From Paracoccus sp. N5 (GTDB lineage: Bacteria; Pseudomonadota; Alphaproteobacteria; Rhodobacterales; Rhodobacteraceae): 64,000 nt of DNA. The notes beneath the pieces were generated by a model that saw only the letters and a list, made by a program, of their open reading frames with translations, did no database searches and was not told where the DNA came from. Position 1 is the stretch's first letter, and each line of letters begins with the position of its first letter. The position numbers and the translations under genes were made by a program. The stretch is taken from the NCBI RefSeq assembly GCF_000371965.1, contig NZ_AQUO01000001.1, positions 682,001 through 746,000 on the forward strand, given 5' to 3'. Positions 35,943 through 44,190 of this stretch are shown piece after piece.

Positions 35943-36761
35943 TCATTGCGCTGCTCCAGCGTCGGATCGGCGGATGAACAGGTTGTCGGATTGCTGTGCG
36001 ACGGCGTCTGAAGCGGTGTCGGACGGTTCGGCAGGCGCTTCCGGATCGGTCGCCAATGCGCCATCGGACTGCGCCGGTTCCGAACCGGACCGACGCACGA
36101 ACAGACCGCCAGACTGCGACCGGTCCGCATCCGGGCTGTCGATCATGCTGTCCGCGAAGAGCGGTGCTTCGCGCCAGTCCGGTGGCGGCGCGGCTGCGGA
36201 ACCGGCGCCGGGAAGCGGGTCGCCGCCCAGCATCGGCGCCAGCGCGGCGACATAGGCACGGGTCTCGGCCGGCAGGGTCCGGCCCGAGACCAGGTATTCG
36301 TCGTAGCGCCCCGGCCCGGCATTGTAGGCGGCCAGCATGCCCGTGACATTGCCGTAGTGATCATGCATCTCGCGCAGATAGGCGGCGCCCGCAAGAATGT
36401 TGTCGCGCGGATCGAACGGATCATCGCCGAGACCATGGTGGGCGCGCAGCGCCGCCCATGTCTCCGGCATGATCTGCATCAGCCCCATGGCGCCTTTGGG
36501 TGAGACCGCATGCGGATTGCCCCGGCTTTCGACATGCCGGACGGCGCGAATCCAGTCCGGCGGGATGCCGAAGCGCAGCGAGGCTTCCGCGACATGGGCA
36601 GCGAAGGGGTCGCCAGCGTGCTGCGCGACCGGCGGCACGGGCTGCGCCAGCAGGCCGGCAGCCGGGAGAACGACGAAACTCAGGCCGGAAAGAAGAAGGA
36701 TTGCGGCCTGACGGGCGGCGCAAGCCCGCCCGTCGGCACGTCGATGGAGGAAGACCGGCAT
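35943..36761 (-). CDS. Lytic transglycosylase (VirB1/TrbN-like)
   Basis: This 272-residue secreted muramidase has a long N-terminal signal (AAILLLSGLSFVVLPAAGLL, cleavage near LAQ). An SLT domain follows at 60-180, with catalytic Glu in IRAVRHVESRGNPHAVSPKG and the motif MGLMQIMPETWAAL...LAAYNAGPGRYDEY. Its C-terminal third is a low-complexity tail with two related units, GGLFVRRSG and DNLFIRRSD, separated by acidic-alanine linkers. It opens the peptidoglycan for the conjugation channel. Its start precedes DUF736 by 3 bp on the transcript, so the two genes are coupled. Confidence 0.85.
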   Translation of the reverse strand: MPVFLHRRADGRACAARQAAILLLSGLSFVVLPAAGLLAQPVPPVAQHAGDPFAAHVAEASLRFGIPPDWIRAVRHVESRGNPHAVSPKGAMGLMQIMPETWAALRAHHGLGDDPFDPRDNILAGAAYLREMHDHYGNVTGMLAAYNAGPGRYDEYLVSGRTLPAETRAYVAALAPMLGGDPLPGAGSAAAPPPDWREAPLFADSMIDSPDADRSQSGGLFVRRSGSEPAQSDGALATDPEAPAEPSDTASDAVAQQSDNLFIRRSDAGAAQ

Positions 36762-36764
36762 GTC

Positions 36765-37100
36765 TCAGTCCCGCTCGTCGCGCTTTCTCGGGCGCGACCA
36801 GTGCAGGCCCCAGGTCCGACCCTGCTCGTCGGACTGAAACAGCCGGGCGCGGATCGGCTGCACGAATACCGGATCATCGAGGGCGACCGAGATATAGGTC
36901 CCGGCCTTCTCGCCGCTCTGGGTCCAGCCGGCGCCGATCTCCGGGCCGTCCTCGCCGTCGAGATGGATGCGGTAATCCGGAGCCTTCTCGACATCGGCGT
37001 TGTGGGTTGGCACGAAGACCAGGTTGAGGTCGAGGGTCACGGTGCGGATGCGGCCCTCGTAGCCCGATTGCGTGCGGGTGAATTCACCGATCTGTGGCAT
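36765..37100 (-). CDS. DUF736 protein of conjugative elements
   Basis: This 111-residue protein opens MPQIGEFTRTQSGYEGRIRT and contains DYRIHLDGEDGPEIGAGWTQ and YISVALDDPVFVQPIRARLF. These are hallmarks of DUF736, a family found almost only between traF and relaxase genes of alphaproteobacterial plasmids and ICEs. Its role is unknown; a single-stranded DNA-related function has been suggested for the fold. The ATG overlaps the stop of traF (TGATG), so it is translationally coupled. Confidence 0.9.
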   Translation of the reverse strand: MPQIGEFTRTQSGYEGRIRTVTLDLNLVFVPTHNADVEKAPDYRIHLDGEDGPEIGAGWTQSGEKAGTYISVALDDPVFVQPIRARLFQSDEQGRTWGLHWSRPRKRDERD

Positions 37101-37702
37101 CAGTTGGTCCTTTCGGTTGCAGTTGGAGAGAGGTTCTGGGAGCCGCCTTCCGCACTGGCCATGGGCCGGCGGAAGCTGCCGTAGCCCGCCGCATCGGTCC
37201 AGAGCGGGACGATGCGGGCGGTGACGTTGCTGAGCGGGAGCGGGCCGAAATAGCGACCGTCGAGACTGTCCTCGGTGTCCCGGTTCATGAGGAATACCTC
37301 GCCCTCGCCGACCAGCCGGCAGCCTTGCCAGACGGGCAGCGGCCGGCCGAGGCGGTCGCGCTCGCGCGCCGCACCGAGGATCTGGCCGTGAACCGTGATC
37401 GTGGTGCCGGCGCGGCAGACCCGCGTGCCGGGAAGCGCGGCGACGCGCTTCAGCAGCGGCACGCCGGGGCCGACATAGCCGCGAGCAACGATGAACTGCG
37501 CCAGCGGCTCGGGCGGCATGACCGCGACCAGATCGCCGAGGGCAAGGTCGGCCGGCGGCTCAACGCGATAGAGACCGATGGGAAGGCTCGCGGATGCGTT
37601 CCAGATCAGCCGCGGCGCGATGTCGGTGACGGAGATGCCGACGATCACCAGCACGGCGGCGGCAGTTGCGCTGAGATATGCGGTGCGGGTTCTGCGGCTC
37701 AT
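37100..37702 (-). CDS. traF: Conjugal transfer TraF-type S26 signal peptidase
   Basis: This 200-residue membrane-anchored serine protease has one N-terminal hydrophobic segment (AAAVLVIVGISVTDIAPRLI). The nucleophile serine lies in NASASLPIGLYRVEPP and the general-base lysine in VPLLKRVAALPGTRVCRAG, as in TraF of RP4. TraF matures the TrbC pilin by cyclisation in IncP systems. No trbC is seen in this window. The gene overlaps the cytosine methylase at its start and DUF736 at its end. Confidence 0.9.
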   Translation of the reverse strand: MSRRTRTAYLSATAAAVLVIVGISVTDIAPRLIWNASASLPIGLYRVEPPADLALGDLVAVMPPEPLAQFIVARGYVGPGVPLLKRVAALPGTRVCRAGTTITVHGQILGAARERDRLGRPLPVWQGCRLVGEGEVFLMNRDTEDSLDGRYFGPLPLSNVTARIVPLWTDAAGYGSFRRPMASAEGGSQNLSPTATERTN

Positions 37703-39213
37703 GATGCACCCCCGTGATCCGCAGGATCGTCGGCGGGCGGGTTATCCGCAGGATCGTCGGCGGGCGGGTTATCGGCAGCATCCCCCTTGGCAGCGGCATA
37801 ACCTGCACCCGGGGCTGCAAATGCATCGTCGCCCGCGGCAGCATCGTTCGCCGGCGCGCCGCCGAGGACCGCGTTCAGCGCGGCCTCGCTGCGCAGGATG
37901 GCGCGGCCGATGGCCTCGGGGATCTGCGGCACCACCGCATCGCCGAAGGCCTCGACGATCAGGCTCGCCGCAGACGTCCCTTTGCGGCTGCCGAGCGCAA
38001 GGTGCGTGCGAGCCAGCCAGGCGGAAATCCCATCATCCACCCGTATGTGATGGGCAATGCCGCCGTTCCAGTCAGGCCATGGCTCCGCAAGATCGCCGCC
38101 AGCGCCCGCGCCCCGGCCCATTTGTCCGGCGCCCGATCCGTCATCGCCCCGTCCATCACCGCATCCATGGTCGGCGACTTCCGACGGTCGTAGGCCGGGC
38201 TCCAGCCGTCCATCCGGCTGTCCCGCTTCGTCGGCGTCGGCAGGATTTCCGGCACCCGCCTGTCGAAATGCAGCGCTTCGCCGATCGTCGGGCTGCGGTC
38301 GAAACGGTCCTGATCCGAGGTCATCCGGCCCTTGTGCTTGCGCAACACGCTGCCCCGCGGTGCCGCATTCGCCGTCGGCGTGCCCATCATGCCCGCATGG
38401 TGGCTGTTGTGGCCCTGCAACTGGCTCAGCAGATCGCCCCGGCCACCGCGATGCGCGTCGGACTTCCGCGGCGTCGCCAGGATCATCCGCAGCGGATATG
38501 TCGATCCCGCGCCGCCGCCGGCGCCGTCCTTCATCCCGTCCGAGGCCATCGGCGTCGGCAAGGGTCGGTTGCGGAACAGATCGGAAAGACCCGAGTCCTT
38601 CATCGCCTTCCGCGCTCCCGATCCGCCCTCCATCCGCATTCCGCCCTGCTGGGATTGCGACACGGGCGTGGGCAAGCTGTTCGGGATCGCAGCCGATGAG
38701 CCAGGACCGCTTGCGGACATGGTTGGCGCCGATATCCGCAGCACCCACCACGCATGGCCAGCAGGCGTAGCCGAGCGCTTCCAGTGCATCGAGCAGCCGG
38801 TCGGCGCCACGAGTTCTGAGCACAGGGCTGTTCTCAAAAGCGAACCAGCGAGGGCGGCACTCTCCAACCAGCCGCACGGCCTCGAGGTAGAGGCCCGAGC
38901 GTTCGCCCTCGATCCCCTTACCCTTCGTGTTGGCGCTGCTGATGTCCTGGCAGGGCGGCGATCCGACGATGATCTCGGGAAGGCAGCCGAGGTCGGAAAC
39001 AAGTCGAGCTGCCGTGAGGTCGCGGACATCCGCGTAGAGTCTGACATGCGGGAAGTTCTCCGAATAGAGGATGCGCCGCCATTCGACGATCTCGCAGGCG
39101 GCAATGGTGACGAAGCCCGCCCGATGCAGGCCGAGCGACCAGCCGCCCGCGGCGCCGCTGAACAGGTCGAGTACGCGCAACGGCAGGGAAAGGTGGGTGC
39201 GACGGGCGCTCAT
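37699..39213 (-). CDS. DNA (cytosine-5) methyltransferase with a dual-frame variable region
   Basis: This 504-residue enzyme starts at 39213 (MSARRTHLSLPLRVLDLFSG), overlapping the DUF2840 stop. Motif I is RVLDLFSGAAGGWSLGLHRA; motif IV with the catalytic cysteine is IIVGSPPCQDISSANTKGKG; motif VI is WFAFENSPVLRTRG. Motif X near the end is VEAFGDAVVPQIPEAIGRAI. The target-recognition region (about 180-390) is Gly/Asp/Ala-rich. The +1 frame over 37959-39104 is also open and contains sequences typical of methylase variable regions (LPTPMASDG, WMMGFPPGWL). The C-terminal 25 residues are tandem PPADDPADN repeats. No restriction partner was seen. Confidence 0.8.
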   Translation of the reverse strand: MSARRTHLSLPLRVLDLFSGAAGGWSLGLHRAGFVTIAACEIVEWRRILYSENFPHVRLYADVRDLTAARLVSDLGCLPEIIVGSPPCQDISSANTKGKGIEGERSGLYLEAVRLVGECRPRWFAFENSPVLRTRGADRLLDALEALGYACWPCVVGAADIGANHVRKRSWLIGCDPEQLAHARVAIPAGRNADGGRIGSAEGDEGLGSFRSVPQPTLADADGLGRDEGRRRRRRGIDISAADDPGDAAEVRRASRWPGRSAEPVAGPQQPPCGHDGHADGECGTAGQRVAQAQGPDDLGSGPFRPQPDDRRSAAFRQAGAGNPADADEAGQPDGRLEPGLRPSEVADHGCGDGRGDDGSGAGQMGRGAGAGGDLAEPWPDWNGGIAHHIRVDDGISAWLARTHLALGSRKGTSAASLIVEAFGDAVVPQIPEAIGRAILRSEAALNAVLGGAPANDAAAGDDAFAAPGAGYAAAKGDAADNPPADDPADNPPADDPADHGGAS

Positions 39214-39725
39214 ACGCCCACCTTCCGGCGCTTCAGCCATGCGGCATGCTGGGCCCTGGTGTAGGTGCGGAACGGCTCTCCCGCCGCAATGCGGTTGTGG
39301 ACATGCCGCCAGTGCTCGGGCGAGACGGTGCTGGGATCGATGCCCAGCGCCTCGACGGCATCCACCGCCTGCAGCACCCGCTCGACCTTCGGCCAGCCGC
39401 TGATCCGCAGCAGGATCTCGGCGCCCGGACGGACGCAGGGCAGCGTCTGGAACGGCTCGCGCGGCCCGACGGCCCGCAGGATGTCGAGACGCGAGACCAC
39501 GGTGCCGTACTCGTTGCCCGCCCAGCGCACCAGCGCGAAGATGCTGCCGGGCGCGAAGCCGAGGGTCCGGCGCTGGCTGTCGATCCGGTGTTCGGAGCTG
39601 GGTCGTCCGAAGCGCAGCCAGTGCTCGACCCGCTTCTCTTGCCAGATCAGGTCAACAAGGGTGAGGGTGGGGTTCTCTGCGGTCTCAAGGCCATTTTCAC
39701 CGAATGGAACGATCCTGTCCGTCAT
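39210..39725 (-). CDS. DUF2840 protein of conjugative elements
   Basis: This 171-residue protein starts at ATG 39725 (MTDRIVPFGENGLETAENPT) and has TLVDLIWQEKRVEHWLRFGR and GSIFALVRWAGNEYGTVVSR plus GAEILLRISGWPKVERVLQA. DUF2840 normally sits between parA and traF in integrative and plasmid elements of Rhizobiales and Rhodobacterales. Here parA is missing upstream; only 136 bp of non-coding sequence separate it from repA. The function is unknown. The longer frame to 39839 adds unconserved residues and is not preferred. Confidence 0.85.
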   Translation of the reverse strand: MTDRIVPFGENGLETAENPTLTLVDLIWQEKRVEHWLRFGRPSSEHRIDSQRRTLGFAPGSIFALVRWAGNEYGTVVSRLDILRAVGPREPFQTLPCVRPGAEILLRISGWPKVERVLQAVDAVEALGIDPSTVSPEHWRHVHNRIAAGEPFRTYTRAQHAAWLKRRKVGV

Positions 39726-39861
39726 GACGGCCACCGCGACATCCGATCGGCAGACAAGCGCATCGGGGCGGAGGATATCGTAGGTGCTCGCAGCGGATCG
39801 TGGTATCGTCGTGAAAAGCGGATGCATGCTCCTGGGCACGACGGCGGATGCGCGAGCGGGG

Positions 39862-40974
39862 TCATTCTCCGTCCCCTTCCGACCCGCGCCGGGTCCGAGA
39901 ATGAGGGGCCGTATCGGCGCCCGAGCGGGGGTTATCCACCGCCCGGCGCGCCCCTACCATGTTAGAGTCTTTTAAGTTAGATAAGTTACGGGCCGGATTC
40001 CGTTCGTCGGACCAAAGGCTTGACTGCCCCTGGCACGCCCGAAGTCCCGATATCGGCACGCCTGAAGTCCCGATACCGCCCACAGTTTCGACGCCCGAAG
40101 TCCCGATACCGCTCACCGAGTTATCCACAGGCGACTGTGGATAACTCGCAGGAAGGATCCGCAGCATCTCGACGTGATCGACGCGCTCGATCCGCAGCCG
40201 GTATCCGGGCAGAGACTGGCGGGCAGCGATGCGGCGAATGTCGCAGGCAAAATCGGCGGGCTTGGCCAGACTGCCCGACTTCGCATGCAGATGCAGGATA
40301 TCGAAGCACCAGCCCTGCGGCTGACGGCCGGCATGCTTGCGGGCCACGCGGTAGAGCCAGCGCTCGATGCCGCCCTTGAGCCGGAAATAGGCCGGGTCGA
40401 TGGTCAGCACCAGCGAGCGGTCGAGCACGCCGCGATAGAACCACTCGGGCAGCACGAATTCCATGCCCTCGACCCGGCCCCCGGCTGTCGTCATCTCTTC
40501 CCACTCGCCGATCCAGGAGAATTGGTGTCGGCGCCAGTGCTCGCCATGCCGGATCGTGGTCCGGATCACCGTCGACTGCAGCCGCGCCAACGTGCCTTTC
40601 AGCAGGCGATAGTCGCGGGCGCCGGTCTGGCGGCCGATGGCGGTCAGGAGCTGGTAGGGGGTGAAACGCAGGAAGCGCGAGGTTTGCAGCCCGGCGTTCT
40701 CGGCATCGACGATCTGGCTGGCGGCCCAGATCAGCACGTCGGCATCCCAGATGGTCGCCATGCCGTGCTCGGGAAAGCCCTGGACATGGACCTGGACACC
40801 GCCGGATTCATAGTGAATGGGCGTCAGGCGCTTGGTCTTTGCGAGCGAGAAGAACGGACGTTCCATCAGATCGCGCTGATCGCGCGGGCGGACCTCGCCG
40901 CCCGTGCCCGTCACCACGAAGGGGCTGAGGCGGCGGCGCTCGCCGGAAAGACGGGTGCGGCGGGACGTTCTCAT
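39862..40974 (-). CDS. repA: Replication initiator protein A (RPA family, RepA)
   Basis: This 370-residue initiator opens with a basic stretch (MRTSRRTRLSGERRRLSPFV). The family signatures DQRDLMERPFFSLAKTKRLT, YESGGVQVHVQGFPEHGMAT and IWDADVLIWAASQIVDAENA follow. A winged-helix-like DNA-binding region comes next (GGIERWLYRVARKHAGRQ, FDILHLHAKSGSLAKPADFA). The last ~80 residues are low in conservation because their DNA contains iterons, DnaA boxes and an AT-rich tract. The protein would bind those repeats and start replication. It is followed by DUF2840 and preceded, 10 bp away, by an excisionase-like gene. Confidence 0.9.
   Translation of the reverse strand: MRTSRRTRLSGERRRLSPFVVTGTGGEVRPRDQRDLMERPFFSLAKTKRLTPIHYESGGVQVHVQGFPEHGMATIWDADVLIWAASQIVDAENAGLQTSRFLRFTPYQLLTAIGRQTGARDYRLLKGTLARLQSTVIRTTIRHGEHWRRHQFSWIGEWEEMTTAGGRVEGMEFVLPEWFYRGVLDRSLVLTIDPAYFRLKGGIERWLYRVARKHAGRQPQGWCFDILHLHAKSGSLAKPADFACDIRRIAARQSLPGYRLRIERVDHVEMLRILPASYPQSPVDNSVSGIGTSGVETVGGIGTSGVPISGLRACQGQSSLWSDERNPARNLSNLKDSNMVGARRAVDNPRSGADTAPHSRTRRGSEGDGE
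39932..40147. promoter_or_regulatory. oriV: Candidate replication origin (oriV) inside the 3' part of repA
   Basis: Three 20-bp iterons ACGCCYGAAGTCCCGATAYC start at 40035, 40058 and 40091 (spacing 23 and 33 bp). They are followed at 40118-40147 by a 30-bp palindrome made of two head-to-head DnaA boxes (TTATCCACA at 40121 and its complement at 40136) with 13-nt arms and a GCGA centre. On the other side lies an AT-rich tract (39957-39989) and a near-perfect DnaA box (TTATCCACC at 39932). This is the layout of iteron-controlled origins. Confidence 0.7.
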
Positions 40975-40984
40975 CGCTGCCCCC

Positions 40985-41266
40985 TCAGCGCCGGTAGCGG
41001 CCGGCATGGGCCGGCGGCGCCACGGCATGGCGCTTGGCGGGCAGCACCGTGCCGCGCGGATCGGAGGTCGAGGTGACGGCGCCGCGCTCGGCCCAGGCCT
41101 GCAGGTCGTCGACGGCATAGACCACGCGGCCGCCGAGCTTGTGGAAGACCGGGCCGGTGCCGAAGCTGCGGTGTTTTTCCAACGTCCGGCCGGAGAGGCC
41201 GAGGAAATACGCGGCTTCCGGTGTGCGCAGGAAGCGCGGCGGCAGGTCGGTAAGATCGGGCTTCAT
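40985..41266 (-). CDS. AlpA/excisionase-type helix-turn-helix protein
   Basis: This 93-residue MerR-like DNA-binding protein contains LPPRFLRTPEAAYFLGLSGR followed by TLEKHRSFGTGPVFHKLGGR and VVYAVDDLQAWAE. This is the standard pattern of HTH_17/AlpA excisionase-like proteins. The C-terminal 30 residues are basic and unstructured. In conjugative elements this gene lies directly before repA, as here with a 10-bp gap, and is thought to regulate repA or act in excision. The ATG at 41266 is preceded by GGAGGC. Confidence 0.8.
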   Translation of the reverse strand: MKPDLTDLPPRFLRTPEAAYFLGLSGRTLEKHRSFGTGPVFHKLGGRVVYAVDDLQAWAERGAVTSTSDPRGTVLPAKRHAVAPPAHAGRYRR

Positions 41267-41468
41267 CGTCGGGCCTCCGTGCGGTTCGCGGGGCCGCTGG
41301 CGGGCAGCGGCGTATGGAGGACAGGGTGACGAAGAAGAAACGGCCGCAGGGAGTGCGAAGTTGGGGGTGACTAATTCTCACCCCCCTGGCTGACTCCCAG
41401 ACCACGAAGCTTGACGTGATGCTATGTCATCCTTACTTGTATCCTTACCGACAGAAAGGACCGCTCCG

Positions 41469-41708
41469 ATGCCGACGGCGACCATCACCTCGAAGGGCCA
41501 GATCACCATCCCGCAGAAGGTCCGCCTCGACATGGGCCTGACGCCCGGCGACCGGGTGGATTTCGTGCGCATGGACGACGGCCATTACGCGGTCGTGCCC
41601 GCCTCGCATTCGATCCGCGCGCTGAAGGGCATCGTGCCGCGGCCCGACAAGCCGGTGAGCCTCGAGGACATGCAGGCGGCGATCCTGGGCGAAGCGACCG
41701 GCGCATGA
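41469..41708 (+). CDS. AbrB/MazE-type antitoxin
   Basis: This 79-residue protein begins MPTATITSKGQITIPQKVRL, the swapped-hairpin AbrB DNA-binding fold. A C-terminal part (IRALKGIVPRPDKPVSLEDM) should wrap the toxin. AAAGGA lies 8 nt before ATG 41469. The stop overlaps the toxin ATG (ATGA). It neutralises the following PIN-domain nuclease and represses the operon. Divergent transcription from the excisionase/repA operon places it as a maintenance module. Confidence 0.85.
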   Translation: MPTATITSKGQITIPQKVRLDMGLTPGDRVDFVRMDDGHYAVVPASHSIRALKGIVPRPDKPVSLEDMQAAILGEATGA

Positions 41709-42103
41709 TCGGCATCGATACCAATGTGCTGGTGCGCTATCTGGCGCAGGACGACGCCGCACAGGCGGCCATCGCCACGGAGATCGTCGAGGGCTTTACG
41801 CCGGAAGAGCCCGGCTTCGTTTCGCAGGTGGTGCTGGTGGAAACCGTCTGGGTGCTGACGCGTGCCTATCGGATGACGCGCGAGGCCATCGCCGATGCCG
41901 TGGAGGTGCTGCTGCGGTCGCGCGAGTTGATCGTGGAGCACACGGAGGCCGGTTATCTGGCGCTGGCCACCTATCGCGCCACCAAGGCGGATTTCGCGGA
42001 TGCGCTGATCGCGCATGGCGGGCGGCTGGCGGGCTGCAGCGAAACCGTGACCTTCGACCGCGGCGCCGCCAGCCATGCCGGCATGCGGTTGCTCGGGGAG
42101 TGA
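41705..42103 (+). CDS. vapC: VapC-type PIN-domain toxin ribonuclease
   Basis: This 132-residue PIN nuclease starts MIGIDTNVLVRYLAQDDAAQ, where the first acidic residue is D5 in IDTN. Further acidic residues are in FVSQVVLVETVWVLTRAYRM (E) and KADFADALIAHGGRLAGCSE (D). These four positions bind Mg2+ for RNA cleavage, usually of initiator tRNA or rRNA. It is coupled to the antitoxin by a 4-bp overlap. Together they form a post-segregational stability system near repA. Confidence 0.9.
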   Translation: MIGIDTNVLVRYLAQDDAAQAAIATEIVEGFTPEEPGFVSQVVLVETVWVLTRAYRMTREAIADAVEVLLRSRELIVEHTEAGYLALATYRATKADFADALIAHGGRLAGCSETVTFDRGAASHAGMRLLGE

Positions 42104-42282
42104 CAGGCAGTCACCAGCGGGATTGGAGCGCAAAACTGCGGCGGCGGGCGGCATTCCGATGCCGGGCTGGCTGACGGATCAGCCTCGATAAAGGCCGGAG
42201 TGCAGCTTGATTACCTCGCCGCCTTTCTCGAGCTGGCGCAAGATTACGAAGTTCCATGCCGGCCCCCAAAGATCCGATGGCC

Positions 42283-43182
42283 TCATGGCGTGCGCGGGCA
42301 AGGCGGGGTCGATAGGCGCCCCCTGCCAGCACGCTGATGAACCAGCAGTGACCCCAGCCCCGAGATCGCGATGAGCACCAGACCCGCCAGCGAAACGAGA
42401 TCGGGCCAATCGCCGAAGACGACGATCCCCAGTGCCGTGGCCGAAATCAACTGGCTGTAGACCAGGGGTGCGATCAGGCTGGCCTCGGCCTTCCTGCTGG
42501 CCATGACCAGCAGGAAGTTGCCCACGGCCGAACCGACGGCGCTGATCAGAAGCAGCACCAGCAAGGGCACGTCCGGCACGGGAAAATCTGCTTGCAACCC
42601 GAAGGGCGTCAGGACGACGGCCCCGATCAGCAATTGCGAGATCAGCAGGAATCGCGGCCGGAATCTTCCCGCCAGGGTGCGGGTCATGACCAGATAGGCG
42701 CCGTAGAATGTTCCCGCCGCCAGGGCGAAAGCCATGCCGGCGGAGCTGCCGAAACCGGGTTTCACCACAAGCATCACGCCGGCGAAGCCAAGTCCCAGCA
42801 AGAGGCTTCTTTGTGACGATGGCCTCTCGCCCAGAAACAGTATCGCCAGGACATAGGACACGATGGGACCGACGAAGAAGGCTCCGAAGACATTGGCGAT
42901 CGGTTCCGTCTTCAGGGCCGTCAGGATGCAGCATATGCCGCTGGCGATAAGCCCGGCCCTCAGCAGGACGCGCCAGTCCAGCAAGGCGGGCAGTTCCCGC
43001 CGGGTCAAGCCGCTGAAGGGAAGCAGCATCAGCGCGGCCAGGAAAAATCGCGACCATGCCACGATGAAGGGATCCACGCCGCCGCCGGTCAGCAGCTTGC
43101 CCGCCGTATCGCCGATGACCACGCAGGTCACCGCGATGAAGACTGTCGCGATCAGTCGTAGCAAATCCGGCGTATTGGTCAT
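42283..43182 (-). CDS. EamA-family (DMT) exporter
   Basis: This 299-residue inner-membrane protein has ten predicted helices in two EamA repeats. The first half contains SRFFLAALMLLPFSGLTRRE and ANVFGAFFVGPIVSYVLAIL with the conserved FLGERPS loop. The second half has GAYLVMTRTLAGRFRPRFLL and LIAPLVYSQLISATALGIVV. Relatives export metabolites or amino acids. It is not a usual gene of this conjugative backbone, so it is probably cargo. Its C-terminal tail (RAGRGRLSTPPCPRTP) is longer than normal, which suggests a fused or displaced stop. The preceding 180 bp (42104-42282) hold no clear gene. Confidence 0.85.
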   Translation of the reverse strand: MTNTPDLLRLIATVFIAVTCVVIGDTAGKLLTGGGVDPFIVAWSRFFLAALMLLPFSGLTRRELPALLDWRVLLRAGLIASGICCILTALKTEPIANVFGAFFVGPIVSYVLAILFLGERPSSQRSLLLGLGFAGVMLVVKPGFGSSAGMAFALAAGTFYGAYLVMTRTLAGRFRPRFLLISQLLIGAVVLTPFGLQADFPVPDVPLLVLLLISAVGSAVGNFLLVMASRKAEASLIAPLVYSQLISATALGIVVFGDWPDLVSLAGLVLIAISGLGSLLVHQRAGRGRLSTPPCPRTP

Positions 43183-43285
43183 GATCGTTCTCGGGAAGCG
43201 GAATTGAGGCGGGCATCTGGTTCGGGGCAGACCTTGCGACGTTGCGCGAAGGATTGGAAGGCCACCGTCCCGACAGTCCCGACAG

Positions 43286-44066
43286 CTACTTCCGCCGTCG
43301 CCGTCGCAGCAGGCGGCGGTAGCCGCCCCCGATCATGGCGCGGGCGTCCCTGACAAAGCCCATGACTGCGTCACGCAGCGCGGACGTCTTCCAGGCCTCT
43401 GTGCGGACCCGGTCGGCGCCGTAAATCGCGCCGGCGATCTCGCGATAGCTCGCCCCGCTCATGCGCCCGTCGATGGCTTGCAGCATCTGGCGCGCGCGCC
43501 GGCGCTGGCGTTCGGTCAAGCGGGGGTCCGGCGGCACGCTCCGCCGCATGAGAAAGCAGAGGAGGCGCGTGGCGGCCTCGATCCGGTCAAGCCCATCGGC
43601 ATCAAGCGGGATGACGATTGCCAGCGGCCCGTGTTCCTCGACGCCCGCCAGCCGCAGCAGGTGCAGGCTTCGGCCATCACCGATGACGCAGCGGAACCAG
43701 GTGCCATCGGAATTCACCCGGGCATCAGCCGCTCTCAAAAGGTCGACCAGGTTGCCCTCAGCAGGCAGAACGGAGGGTAGCGCATCCAGCACGAGGCTGC
43801 CGGTCTCGCAGGACGGCAGCCAGTAGACCGGCGTATCCACGCAGGACAGTCCGGGCCGAACCGGGAAACGTAAGCCCCCAGCGGATCCGGAACCGAAGGA
43901 TGCCCGGCGCATCCATCGTCTCTCGTCGCGCGACGGCGCGATAGTCCTGCTGATAGTCCTCGTTGCGCCGCAGCCATTCCCAGGCGAGATCGGGCGCTGC
44001 AACTTCGTCGACGAAATCGTAGCTCGGCGAGGATCGCCACTTCGACAGGTCGGGTTTCATGTCCAT
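43286..44066 (-). pseudogene. DUF6499-DUF2285 regulator, one-base frameshift
   Basis: ATG at 44066 begins MDMKPDLSKWRSSPSYDFVD and AAPDLAWEWLRRNEDYQQDY, the N-terminal DUF6499 domain. At the GGGGG run near 43875 the conserved frame changes by one base. It continues as GLRFPVRPGLSCVDTPVYWL, DARVNSDGTWFRCVIGDGRS and RLTERQRRRARQMLQAIDGR, a DUF2285 helix-turn-helix domain ending at 43286. The fusion is normally one ~250-residue regulator typical of alphaproteobacterial ICEs. The homopolymer position suggests either a recent indel or a sequencing slip. If real, only the N-terminal half would be made. Confidence 0.75.
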
Positions 44067-44190
44067 ACCCCAAGGTTGAAGCCAGTGCTCGCGCGTTCAG
44101 CCAAGGGTTGGAAGTTTTTGTCTGCGCTAATACCCCCTGCCGGGCAAGGGAGGGTGCGGCAGAGGCAAATCGGCGGATTTCTACTTGCGA

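Noticed and set aside
42179..42286. 35-codon minus-strand frame (MRPSDLWGPAWNFVILRQLE)
   Set aside because: Protein-like but too short, overlaps the EamA gene end and has no recognised relatives; could be a remnant.
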